A stretch of 64,000 nt of DNA from Flemingiibacterium sp045634005 (lineage in GTDB: Bacteria > Bacillota > Clostridia > Oscillospirales > CAG-272), in contig JAZQZL010000018.1 of NCBI GenBank assembly GCA_045634005.1, forward strand, positions 1 through 64,000, in the 5' to 3' direction. The position numbers and the translations under genes are program-made. Positions 23,325-31,733 of this stretch are shown piece after piece. Numbering within the stretch: the stretch's first letter is position 1; the number at the start of each line of letters is the position of its first letter. The notes beneath the pieces were generated by a model. That model worked only from the letters and a program-made list of their open reading frames with translations. It was not told the origin of the DNA and did no database searches.

Positions 23325-24416
23325 CTATTCCCCCATCATCTCGCGCCGTTTCTTCCGTCTTACACGGTTGATATGCCGCTCGAAGTCGCCGCTGTTTATA
23401 AGTCGAGCTAAAACGAGCTGTACGTACGTTGGGACCGTACAGGAGTAAAATCCAAGCTTCTTTTCAAATTCCGCCGTAATACCCTTCGGTAAAACCATAT
23501 ACGCCGTACGAAACGACGTGGAAACAGTCTTTGAAAAGGTGTTCATATAAATGACGTTATCACTGTCCGTGTGCGTGAACAACGTTTCTTCAGGCTTTTT
23601 GGATACCGAAAACTCCGACTCAAAGTCGTCCTCTATGATATATCTGCCCGATATACTCGCCCAGCGCAGATACTCGTGCCGCTTCGACGCACTTGCCGAT
23701 ACGCCGCTCGGGAAGCTTCTGTACGGCGATATATGCAAAACATCGGCATGGGTACTTTGAAGCGCCGAGCTCTCTATGCCGTCGTTGCCGAGCAAAAGCA
23801 TTTCAAGCGGCACGTCGGCGGCGCGGTAGACCGCTTCGATCTTCTTATACGACGGCGACTCTATCGCGTACACACACTCACGTCCGAAAAATTCAACTAT
23901 AAGGCTGTAAAGATACTCCGAGCCAGAGCCTATGATTATCTGCCCGTGCTCTGCAAAAACGCCGCGGCTTCGCGCAAGATAGTGGCATATCGCCTCGCGA
24001 AGCTCATACGCACCAAAGCTCGGCGATCTATCAAGTATCCCCTCGCCGTAATCGTTCATAACGGCGCGCATAGCCTTTGAGAGCACAGAAAACGGAAACT
24101 GCTCTGACTGTACGCCCTCACTTTTTGCTGTGCGGCGAGTATACTCCACCGCCGACGGGCTTGCAAATCCGTCATCCATCCGAAAGATAACGAAATATCC
24201 GCTTCGCTCGCGCGGCTCAATATAGCCCTCGTCGCAGAGCAGCGCGTACGCGTGCTCTGCCGTAACTACGCTAACGCCCGTTTCCTCGCACAGCATACGC
24301 TTCGAGGGGAGCTTCGCACCGTACGGATACATGCCACCAACAATATCCGCACGAAGCTGACGGTATAGCTGCAGATATGCCGCAACGCTTGAATTTTTGT
24401 CTATCGAATATTTCAT
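23325..24416 (-). CDS. pdxR: MocR/PdxR-type regulator (GntR helix-turn-helix fused to aminotransferase fold)
   Basis: 363 residues, shorter than the usual ~460 of the family. The N-terminal GntR winged helix (~1-75; LPSKRMLCEETGVSVVTAEHAYALL) is followed by a fold-type I aminotransferase-like domain with the PLP-lysine motif NTFSKTVS near residue 310. These regulators sense PLP. It is divergent from a pyridoxal-kinase-like gene and an ECF S component, which points to a PdxR role in vitamin B6 supply. The 94-base intergenic gap is AT-rich with a TTGATT-N17-TATATT promoter candidate facing the kinase. Confidence 0.82.
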   Translation of the reverse strand: MKYSIDKNSSVAAYLQLYRQLRADIVGGMYPYGAKLPSKRMLCEETGVSVVTAEHAYALLCDEGYIEPRERSGYFVIFRMDDGFASPSAVEYTRRTAKSEGVQSEQFPFSVLSKAMRAVMNDYGEGILDRSPSFGAYELREAICHYLARSRGVFAEHGQIIIGSGSEYLYSLIVEFFGRECVYAIESPSYKKIEAVYRAADVPLEMLLLGNDGIESSALQSTHADVLHISPYRSFPSGVSASASKRHEYLRWASISGRYIIEDDFESEFSVSKKPEETLFTHTDSDNVIYMNTFSKTVSTSFRTAYMVLPKGITAEFEKKLGFYSCTVPTYVQLVLARLINSGDFERHINRVRRKKRREMMGE

Positions 24417-24510
24417 CTGGTTATATACAATTCTCCTATTTTGATTATTTTCATATATCCAAATATATTATATAATACTTTTTAGAAAAAATCAATAGAG
24501 GGATATAAAT

Positions 24511-25341
24511 ATGCCACACAATCATCAAAAAAAGATAGCGGTCATAAACGATTTCTGCGGCTTCGGACGTTGCTCGCTCGCCGTGTCGATACCGATAATC
24601 TCCGCTATGCAGATACAGTGCTGTCCCCTGCCGACCTCGATCTTCTCAAATCACACAGGCTTCGATAGCTTCTATTTCACGGATTTCACCGAGCATATGA
24701 ATGCTTACGCCGCCGAGTGGGAAAAGCTCGATCTTAAATTCAGCGGTATTCTTACGGGATTTCTCGGCTCACCCGAGCAGATTGAAATAGTAATTCACTT
24801 TTTGGAGCGCTTCAAAAAAGACGGCACCGTTACGGTAATAGATCCCGTAATGGGTGACTACGGCCGTCTTTACCCTACGTATTCACCGCTTCTCGCAAAG
24901 AAAATGCGTCAGCTTGCTGCAAAAGCCGACATACTCACACCCAATCTCACCGAAGCCTGCATACTCACCGATACAGCGTACCGCACAGATATAAGCGAGC
25001 GCGAGCTTGTGGATATTTGCGAAAATCTCGGCGCGATAGGCCCTGATAAGATCGTAATATCCGGCCTTGAGCGTGGCGATGATCTTGAAAACTTCGTTTG
25101 GTCTAAAGGCACCGAGCCGACGGTTATCCGCGAGCACAAGGTAGGTCCCTGCCGTTCGGGCACGGGCGACGTTTTCTCGTCGATGATAGCCGCCAACGCC
25201 GTCAAGGGCGTTGATTTTACGGAGTCAGTACGCCTCGCATCTGCATTTATAGCAAAGGTACTTCGCCGCACGCTCGAGCTTGATCTTCCCGGCACGGACG
25301 GAATTTGCTTTGAAGAATATTTATCTGAAATAAACGGGTGA
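24511..25341 (+). CDS. pdxK: Pyridoxal/pyridoxamine kinase
   Basis: 276 residues. Ribokinase-fold enzyme that phosphorylates B6 vitamers to PLP precursors. Conserved segments: NDFCGFGRCSLAVSIPI near the N-terminus, VIDPVMGD in the middle, TPNLTEA, and CRSGTGDVFSS, whose Asp is the catalytic base. The first motif differs from ThiD, and context (PdxR-type regulator and ECF component) supports B6. AGAGGG precedes the ATG. The next gene starts six bases after the stop. Confidence 0.88.
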   Translation: MPHNHQKKIAVINDFCGFGRCSLAVSIPIISAMQIQCCPLPTSIFSNHTGFDSFYFTDFTEHMNAYAAEWEKLDLKFSGILTGFLGSPEQIEIVIHFLERFKKDGTVTVIDPVMGDYGRLYPTYSPLLAKKMRQLAAKADILTPNLTEACILTDTAYRTDISERELVDICENLGAIGPDKIVISGLERGDDLENFVWSKGTEPTVIREHKVGPCRSGTGDVFSSMIAANAVKGVDFTESVRLASAFIAKVLRRTLELDLPGTDGICFEEYLSEING

Positions 25342-25346
25342 CTACC

Positions 25347-25841
25347 ATGAAAAACAAAATTAGGCTTATCTGCATCACGGGAATATTCACCGCGTTGATA
25401 TTCATATTCACCGCGTACGTTCATATCCCAAGCCACACGGGATACACACACATCGGCGACGCATTTATATACCTTGCTGCGTGTCTTTTGCCGTATCCTT
25501 ACGCTATGATCGCTGGATCGGCAGGCGCACTTTTCGCCGATCTTTTCACGGGATACGCAATATGGGCACCCGCTTCTGTAATAATCAAGGCGTTGTACGT
25601 GCTTTTCTTCTCGCGCCGTCAGAGTATACTCTCCGTACGCAGTCTCGTCGCTTTGTTTCCTTCCGCACTTATATGTATCGGTGGATACTATCTCTACGAG
25701 GCGATAATTACCGCCAACCTCATCGCACCGCTTGCAGGCATTCCCGGGTACGTAATTCAGTCGGCATCAAGCTCTGTTGTCTTTTTAGTCCTCGGTGCAA
25801 TTTTTGATAAAGCCAAGCTTCGCGAGCGCATTCTGAAATAA
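25347..25841 (+). CDS. ECF transporter S component, probably for vitamin B6
   Basis: About 164 residues and five to six membrane helices, the size of an ECF substrate-capture subunit. HIGDAFIYLAACLLPYPYAMIAGSAGA resembles the conserved loop-helix of the HmpT/PdxU-like group. Substrate is inferred only from the operon: kinase upstream, PdxR-type regulator divergent. Thiamin precursor transport is the main alternative. I use ATG 25347, since the GTG at 25338 lies within the kinase gene and has no ribosome site. It needs EcfAAT encoded elsewhere. Confidence 0.78.
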   Translation: MKNKIRLICITGIFTALIFIFTAYVHIPSHTGYTHIGDAFIYLAACLLPYPYAMIAGSAGALFADLFTGYAIWAPASVIIKALYVLFFSRRQSILSVRSLVALFPSALICIGGYYLYEAIITANLIAPLAGIPGYVIQSASSSVVFLVLGAIFDKAKLRERILK

Positions 25842-25877
25842 AAAACGAGCCTTACGAAATCGTAAGGCTCGTTTTTT
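25841..25877. terminator. Bidirectional terminator between convergent genes
   Basis: A 16-bp perfect stem AAAACGAGCCTTACGA with its complement and a two-base centre, with A-tract and T-tract on both flanks. Serves the B6 unit and the leftward aro-isp operon. Confidence 0.88.
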
Positions 25878-25885
25878 GTTTTAAG

Positions 25886-27001
25886 TTATTCTGCCGCTTC
25901 GGTATCAGCGGTGTCCTCAGTTTCGAGGTTTTCTACTACGTTGCCGTTTTCAGCAATGAATGCGGGAATGATTTCCTGGAAGAGCATATACTGCTTGATA
26001 TAGGGCTTGCCCATTTCCGCAACGTACTGTGTGTAACCTGCCTCGTCGATCTGCTCGTCACTTACGGTGAGATTTTCAGCCTCGGCAATAGCCTGAGCCG
26101 CAAGATAAAGTCCTGCGTCAGAGGTGTAGGTTTCCATATTAGCCTCGATGTACGCGTCCTTGCTCTCGTGGCCGTAGTAGGTAGCGAGATAGTCCTCAAC
26201 GCTCATTCCGTACATGCTTGCATAGTACTCAAGGTTGGAGATGTCGAGATCGATAATATAGTTGAGTGCCGCCTCGGGAATCTCGGAAACCTCTGCCTTA
26301 TCAAGCAGCTCCGTAAAGAAGTAGAAGCGTGCGCTTGCAACAAGCCATTCTTCAATGTCCGCAACAAGCTCGTCAGAAGTGGTAAAGCCGTAATCAGCCG
26401 CGATATCATCGTTGAGCTCTGCCTTTATAATGTCACCGTGAATATGGTTAACAGTAATGCTAAAGGTTGCGTCCTTGCCGTTAAGCTCTTCATTGCCGTA
26501 ATCCTCGGGGAAGGTTACCTCGATGTCAAACTTTTCGCCCGATGCGTGGCCGATAAGCTGCTCAAGAAAATCGTCAATGTAGTTGGTTACGCCGATAGTT
26601 ACGTCAGTACCAAGACCGCCGGTGTTGCCGCCGTCGAACTCAATACCGTCAATGTAGCCAACGTAGTCGATGTTTACGGTATCGCCATCCTTAATAAGAA
26701 TGGTAGGATCGGTAACTTCAACGTAGGTGTCGTACTGCGCGAGAACCTCATCAATCTGTGCCTGAACGTCTTTCTCGGAAGCCTCGATCAGGTTTCTCGT
26801 AACGTCAATGCCCTTGTACTCGGGAAGGGTTACAAAGTCGAGTGCGCGTACGCCCTCAAAGTAGCCGTTCTCGTCAAGTCCCTGGCTGTACGAAGAAACA
26901 TCAGCTTCGTCTCCCGCATTATCATCTTTACAGGATACGAGAGTTGCTCCGAGCATAGCTCCTGCCAAAAGGAGTGCTAAAATTTTGCTTTTCTTGTTCA
27001 T
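25886..27001 (-). CDS. Trigger-factor-like peptidyl-prolyl isomerase lipoprotein
   Basis: 371 residues. A lipoprotein signal with lipobox LVSC (Cys24) indicates export and membrane anchoring. Residues ~95-190 form an FKBP-type PPIase domain like that of trigger factor (DGDTVNIDYVGYIDG, EVTFPEDYGNEELNGK), and ~200-350 match the trigger-factor C-terminal chaperone arms. Trigger factor is normally cytosolic, so this looks like an exported version for folding secreted proteins, analogous to PrsA. The start is ATG 27001 (GGAGA 6 bases upstream). It is the last gene of the aroB-aroA-DUF362-ispE unit, and the tail is acidic. Confidence 0.82.
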   Translation of the reverse strand: MNKKSKILALLLAGAMLGATLVSCKDDNAGDEADVSSYSQGLDENGYFEGVRALDFVTLPEYKGIDVTRNLIEASEKDVQAQIDEVLAQYDTYVEVTDPTILIKDGDTVNIDYVGYIDGIEFDGGNTGGLGTDVTIGVTNYIDDFLEQLIGHASGEKFDIEVTFPEDYGNEELNGKDATFSITVNHIHGDIIKAELNDDIAADYGFTTSDELVADIEEWLVASARFYFFTELLDKAEVSEIPEAALNYIIDLDISNLEYYASMYGMSVEDYLATYYGHESKDAYIEANMETYTSDAGLYLAAQAIAEAENLTVSDEQIDEAGYTQYVAEMGKPYIKQYMLFQEIIPAFIAENGNVVENLETEDTADTEAAE

Positions 27002-27056
27002 TGGTATTCTCCATTTCTTGCTTTCGCAATTTATTTTTATATTTCCCACCTGCATA

Positions 27057-27938
27057 TCAGTTTGCAGGATAATAGGGCTTTGTTAAATGTGCGGTGATTC
27101 CTTGTTTTTCAAGAGCGTCTACCGCCAAAAGTGCCGTTTTTTCATCGGCAAATACACCAAACACAGACGGACCGCTTCCGCTCATCATAGCCTTGAGCGC
27201 TCCGGCGCCTGAAAGAGTATCCCGAATAAGTCGAGCGACTTCGCGCTCGGGCAGAACAACAGATTCAAAAATGTTAGTCATTTCCGATGCTACGGCGGTG
27301 ATATCACCGCTCTCGATTGCGCTGGCGAGTTTATCCGAGGACACGTCACGCGTTTCGTAGTCATACATCTCGTCAAGCCGCGCATACGCCCACGGCGTAG
27401 ATACGCCCTCGCCGGCACACGCCACAACGATAAAGCAATCGGGAAGCTTTGCACACGGCGAGCATATTTCGCCGATCCCGCGCGTCACGGCTATTCCCTG
27501 CCGCACGCAGAACGGCACGTCTGCACCGATGCGTGCGCCAAGCGCGCATATCTCGTCAATATCCAACCCTGTGCCGTAAAGCTCATTCAGCGCGAGCAGA
27601 GTAGTCGCCGCATCGGAGCTTCCGCCACCAAGCCCTGCCGCCATCGGTATATGCTTTTCGAGGTACACCGTGACATCGGATTCATCTGCTTTCGTATGAT
27701 CGAAAAACAGCTTCGCCGCGCGGTACACAAGATTTTTCTCATCGAGCGGCACCCGAGTGTCGTTACATTCAAGTATTATGCTGCGTCCGTCGCGCACACG
27801 CCTTGTAAAGGTGAGCGTGTCAAATAGGTCAACCGTCTGCATAATGCTTTCGATGTTATGGTATCCGTCGGGACGGCGTGAGGTCACCTCGAGGTATAAG
27901 TTTATCTTTGCGGGTGCGTTTAATTGGAGTTCTGTCAT
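27057..27938 (-). CDS. ispE: 4-(cytidine 5'-diphospho)-2-C-methyl-D-erythritol kinase
   Basis: 293 residues. A GHMP kinase of the MEP isoprenoid pathway. The ATP-binding AAGLGGGSSDAATTL (about residues 93-107), the substrate motif NAPAKINLYLEV at the N-terminus and the C-terminal MSGSGPSVFGVF are intact. GGAGGG overlaps the stop of the DUF362 gene, with six bases between stop and start, so translation is coupled. Confidence 0.95.
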   Translation of the reverse strand: MTELQLNAPAKINLYLEVTSRRPDGYHNIESIMQTVDLFDTLTFTRRVRDGRSIILECNDTRVPLDEKNLVYRAAKLFFDHTKADESDVTVYLEKHIPMAAGLGGGSSDAATTLLALNELYGTGLDIDEICALGARIGADVPFCVRQGIAVTRGIGEICSPCAKLPDCFIVVACAGEGVSTPWAYARLDEMYDYETRDVSSDKLASAIESGDITAVASEMTNIFESVVLPEREVARLIRDTLSGAGALKAMMSGSGPSVFGVFADEKTALLAVDALEKQGITAHLTKPYYPAN

Positions 27939-27944
27939 GCTAAA

Positions 27945-29135
27945 TCACCCTCCAATAAGCTTAATAATTGGATTTTTCTTTATCTTTACCGCCTTAAAGG
28001 GACAAAGCTCCTGACAACAGTAGCACTTGATGCAATCACTGTCAATAATAAACGCCTGCTTTTTTCCGTTTGGCGTTTTACGCATCTCAATGGTATGCCT
28101 CGGACAGCTTCGCTCGCACTCCGCACATCCTACGCACACCTTTTTATTTATCACGGGACGCGGCTGAAGCCACGTGTTAAGCCGTCCGCCGAACATAGTC
28201 GGTAGCTTTGCAAGAAGTGAGCTTCCAAGACGTCCGCCGCCCGTGTCGGGTTTCTTAAAATCGCTTACCGTGAACCCTTCTATCGGCTCGTCGGACACAA
28301 GCGTTACGTCCTCAACACGCTGGGCGCCAAGTCCGCGGCGGCTGCCTTCGTCAAGCATTATTATGCCGTCGGCGCCGATTATCTTCGCACCCACGTTGTC
28401 TACCGTGAAGGGATTTATACCCGATATGAGGCACTCCATTTTTCTTGGATTACCGCCCGTCGGGCCATTGCCCTCCATTGCAAGAATTCCGTCGAGCACG
28501 TTAAATGTCGGCTTATTATCGAGATGCATCTGACAAAGATCAACGAGCATCGAGCCGAAATCGCTGTAGTTCGGGAAGCGCGCGTGCATCTCAAATTTCG
28601 TAACGCCGGGAACCGTGCCGAAATAGTTTTTGACCGCGCCGCTGTAACCCGTCAGCGCGTGGCTTTTTAGCTTCGCAAGATTTACGATCACGTCCGCGTC
28701 GAGTATCGGCGTGATTATCGAGAACATCTTCGAGGTCTTTCCCTTCGGCGCTTCCACGTCACGTGCGCTAACATCAAAATTCAGGCGCACGCCGTACTTT
28801 TCTGCTATCGCTGTTATTCCACAGCCCTTATACGTAGCCGAAAGCGTCTGCGGTGTATACAAACCGCCGGGGCTTTCCGCAATCACTATATCCTTTGCGC
28901 TGTCCTTAAGTATGCGAATTACCGCCTCAAGCACCGCCGGATGTGTAGTTGCCGCCGCTTCAGGACTTTTCTTCATAACAAGATTCGGCTTTATCGCAAC
29001 TATCTTATTTTCAAACATATGAGCTATGCCAAGCCGCGAAATTTGCAAGCGGAGCACGCTCTCGATAAGCTCCACGTCGTACGAGCCTACGCGGTCAAGT
29101 GCGACGGGTGTGGTTTTGTCTATATTAAATTCCAT
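27945..29135 (-). CDS. DUF362 protein with two [4Fe-4S] motifs
   Basis: 396 residues. The DUF362 domain (~25-300; KPNLVMKK, TTHPAVLEAVIRIL, AKLKSHALTGYSGAVKNYFG) is followed by a 2[4Fe-4S] ferredoxin domain with CVGCAECERSCP and CIKCYCCQELCP (~335-385). Such proteins are common in anaerobes and their reaction is unknown; a redox role is likely. It lies between aroA and ispE in one operon, the latter being in the MEP pathway whose IspG and IspH enzymes need iron-sulfur electron transfer, a possible but unproven link. Confidence 0.88.
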   Translation of the reverse strand: MEFNIDKTTPVALDRVGSYDVELIESVLRLQISRLGIAHMFENKIVAIKPNLVMKKSPEAAATTHPAVLEAVIRILKDSAKDIVIAESPGGLYTPQTLSATYKGCGITAIAEKYGVRLNFDVSARDVEAPKGKTSKMFSIITPILDADVIVNLAKLKSHALTGYSGAVKNYFGTVPGVTKFEMHARFPNYSDFGSMLVDLCQMHLDNKPTFNVLDGILAMEGNGPTGGNPRKMECLISGINPFTVDNVGAKIIGADGIIMLDEGSRRGLGAQRVEDVTLVSDEPIEGFTVSDFKKPDTGGGRLGSSLLAKLPTMFGGRLNTWLQPRPVINKKVCVGCAECERSCPRHTIEMRKTPNGKKQAFIIDSDCIKCYCCQELCPFKAVKIKKNPIIKLIGG

Positions 29136-29156
29136 TTCCGCCGCTCCTTTTGCCTT

Positions 29157-30416
29157 TTATCCTTTTGTAACAGCCTCAAAATCCCGTACGAATTCGGGGT
29201 AAGATTTATTTATACAGCTCATATCGTCAACAAAAACGTCACCCGTACAGCCTGCCGATGCCGCAGCCGCAGCCATTGCGATACGGTGGTCGTTGCACGC
29301 GCACACTCTACCGCCCGTAAGCTTTTGCTTGCCGACGATTACAAGTCCGTCCTCACTCTCGTGAGCCTCGCCGCCGAGCGCGTTTATCATCGCTGCAGTT
29401 GATGCGATTCGATCGCTTTCCTTAATACGAAGTCGGCCTGCGTTGTAAATACGAGTAGTACCGCTTGCGAATGCCGCCATAACGGCAAGTGCAGGCACCA
29501 GGTCGGGAATATCCTTTGCATCTATATCGTGTGCAACAAGCCCCTCCCCCTTCGCTACTGTAACGTCGTCGCCGTTCCACGAAACGTCCGCACCAAAGCG
29601 GCTTACTATATCAAACAGCGCGAAATCGCCCTGCTTTGTGTCGCGGTTTATACCGCTCATTGTAACCCTGCCTCCGATTGCCGCCGCAACCGCGAAAAAC
29701 GCCGCCTGCGAGCAGTCGCCCTCGACGTCAATATCATTCGGAGTAAGCATACAGCCGACAACGGTGTAACCGTCGGACTCCTCTGTGATATTCGCGCCGA
29801 AGCGGCGCAGAGTTTGCAGCGTGAGATCAACATACGGCTTGCTCTCGAGCGTTGTCGTGATCTTTATTTTGCTTACGCCTTCAAGTGAAGTCGCCGCGCA
29901 GATAAGCCCTGTAACGAACTGCGAGGAGATATCGCCGCAAAGCTGATACTCGCCCGCCGTAAGAGCTCCGTCGATAAGAAGCGGCAAAAATTCGCCGTTT
30001 TCGGGGTAAGTAAGCCTTGCGCCGCGAGCCTCAAGCAACTGCCTATATATGTCAGTAGGACGGTTTGGGAGCCTTCCCTCCCCCATGAACGTAACTCGTG
30101 CGCCAAGCGATGCGGCTATAGGAATTAAAAAACGCAAGGTAGACGCCGACTCGCCGCAGTTTATCGTAGCACTTGCACCGCGTCCACACGGCGCGCCTAT
30201 GTAAAACGTCCGTGTATTAGAGTCGTACGTGATAGATGCACCGAGCGCTGAAAGGGCGCTCGCCGTAGCGGTAATATCGTTTGAAACGTCAACTCCGCGT
30301 ACCACCGAGTGACCTGCAAGCGCCGCACCTATAAGCGCGCGATGCGATTGGCTCTTCGACGAGGGTATGCGAACTGTGCCGTCTATTTTAGTGGGAGCAA
30401 ATTTCATATTTTTCAT
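29157..30416 (-). CDS. aroA: 3-phosphoshikimate 1-carboxyvinyltransferase (EPSP synthase)
   Basis: 419 residues. Joins shikimate-3-phosphate and phosphoenolpyruvate to EPSP. Key motifs: SSKSQSHRALIGAALA (phosphate-binding Lys/Ser/Arg), GESASTLRFLIP, RIKESDR and the C-terminal CNDHRIAMAAA. The start overlaps the aroB stop by four bases (ATGA), showing coupling. Confidence 0.95.
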   Translation of the reverse strand: MKNMKFAPTKIDGTVRIPSSKSQSHRALIGAALAGHSVVRGVDVSNDITATASALSALGASITYDSNTRTFYIGAPCGRGASATINCGESASTLRFLIPIAASLGARVTFMGEGRLPNRPTDIYRQLLEARGARLTYPENGEFLPLLIDGALTAGEYQLCGDISSQFVTGLICAATSLEGVSKIKITTTLESKPYVDLTLQTLRRFGANITEESDGYTVVGCMLTPNDIDVEGDCSQAAFFAVAAAIGGRVTMSGINRDTKQGDFALFDIVSRFGADVSWNGDDVTVAKGEGLVAHDIDAKDIPDLVPALAVMAAFASGTTRIYNAGRLRIKESDRIASTAAMINALGGEAHESEDGLVIVGKQKLTGGRVCACNDHRIAMAAAAASAGCTGDVFVDDMSCINKSYPEFVRDFEAVTKG

Positions 30417-31453
30417 ATCGAGTCACCAATCAGCGAAATCGGAAGTTTTTTAATGATTGGCGTCCCGATTTTATCAATAAGTATAAACTTGACTTCGTCG
30501 CCGACGCGCTTTTTATCCGAAGCAATTACCGAAAGAAGCGCATCTGTAGGATAGTCCATATCCGTCGGAAGTGACCACGCACAAAGCACGTCACGTATCT
30601 CTGCCTCGAGTGCCTTATCACATCCGAGCGCCGCGCCGACACGCGCCGCGTACAGCATACCGATTCCAACAGCTTCTCCGTGCGAGAATCGCTCGAATTT
30701 GCCGAGCTTTTCCACGGCGTGACCAACTGTGTGACCGTAATTTAGGATAGCGCGAATACCGCACTCAAACTCGTCCTCCTCGACCACGCGCGCTTTTATC
30801 TTCATACAGCGGTATATCAACTCGGTACGGGATATGCTCCTGTCCGCAATCGAGTAAAACAGCTCCTTATCCGCGATACAGCCGTACTTGATAGCCTCGC
30901 CCATTCCATCGTCCATATAACGCTTCGGGAGCGTGTCGAGGAATTTACTGTCCGCTATAACCGCGATAGGCTGGTGGAACGCACCGACGAGATTTTTGCC
31001 AATCGAAAGGTCAACGCCCGTCTTGCCGCCGATAGACGAATCTATCTGCGAGAGCAGCGTGGTCGGCACCTGAAGCACGTCGATACCGCGAAGGTACGTC
31101 GCCGCCGCAAATCCCGTCATATCTCCGCACACACCACCGCCAAGCGCAATTATCAGCGACTTTCGCGTAAGCGCTGCCGCGGCAAACGACGCGTACATTT
31201 CGGTAACGGTTTCAATACACTTACTCGTTTCGCCCGCCAAAAAGATGTGCTCGCCCGCGAGTATGATACCGCACATTGCAAGTCGCGCCTTAAAATACTC
31301 GCCCCACAGAGAAAAAACATTGCTGTCGGACACAAGAAAAACGCGGTCGTATTCTCGCCCGGACAGAGCGCTCTCGAGCGCCTCTGCAAGTATATCCGCA
31401 CCGACGTAAATCGTATATTCACCATGCGAATGCACAACGTTTATCTTTTCCAT
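30413..31453 (-). CDS. aroB: 3-dehydroquinate synthase
   Basis: 346 residues. Converts DAHP to 3-dehydroquinate with NAD and a divalent metal. Conserved: ALGGGVCGDMTGFAA, PTTLLSQIDSSIGGKTGVD, GMGEAIKYG and NYGHTVGHAVEK carrying the metal-binding His residues. I place the start at ATG 31453; a GTG at 31465 is the alternative. It is the first gene of the leftward operon, driven by the promoter at 31529-31557. Confidence 0.95.
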   Translation of the reverse strand: MEKINVVHSHGEYTIYVGADILAEALESALSGREYDRVFLVSDSNVFSLWGEYFKARLAMCGIILAGEHIFLAGETSKCIETVTEMYASFAAAALTRKSLIIALGGGVCGDMTGFAAATYLRGIDVLQVPTTLLSQIDSSIGGKTGVDLSIGKNLVGAFHQPIAVIADSKFLDTLPKRYMDDGMGEAIKYGCIADKELFYSIADRSISRTELIYRCMKIKARVVEEDEFECGIRAILNYGHTVGHAVEKLGKFERFSHGEAVGIGMLYAARVGAALGCDKALEAEIRDVLCAWSLPTDMDYPTDALLSVIASDKKRVGDEVKFILIDKIGTPIIKKLPISLIGDSI

Positions 31454-31528
31454 AGCCGTTCTCACTACCTTTGCATAATTTGCAATTTAAAAGCGTAATT
31501 TCATACATCATAATATACCACAAATACT

Positions 31529-31557
31529 ACTATACCACAAATCGCGTCATTTTGCAA
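31529..31557 (-). promoter_or_regulatory. Promoter of the aroB-aroA-DUF362-ispE-PPIase operon
   Basis: Minus strand TTGCAA (31552-31557), 17-bp spacer, TATAGT (31529-31534). The rest of 31454-31666 is AT-rich with no gene. Confidence 0.6.
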
Positions 31558-31666
31558 TAACACGGGCAACAAATTTATATTTTTTTCAAAAAATTCGCGA
31601 AGCCGTCACATACCCAACAGAATAAACGCAAAAAACGCCCCACAATAGGCTAATTTCTAAAATGAC

Positions 31667-31696
31667 TTGACAATTATAGGATTTTTGCGGTATAAT
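31667..31696 (+). promoter_or_regulatory. Promoter of the AI-2E-family gene
   Basis: TTGACA (31667-31672), 18-bp spacer, TATAAT (31691-31696). Confidence 0.8.
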
Positions 31697-31733
31697 TAGA
31701 CTGTGTAATAATATATTTTCCGGAGGTATGTCA

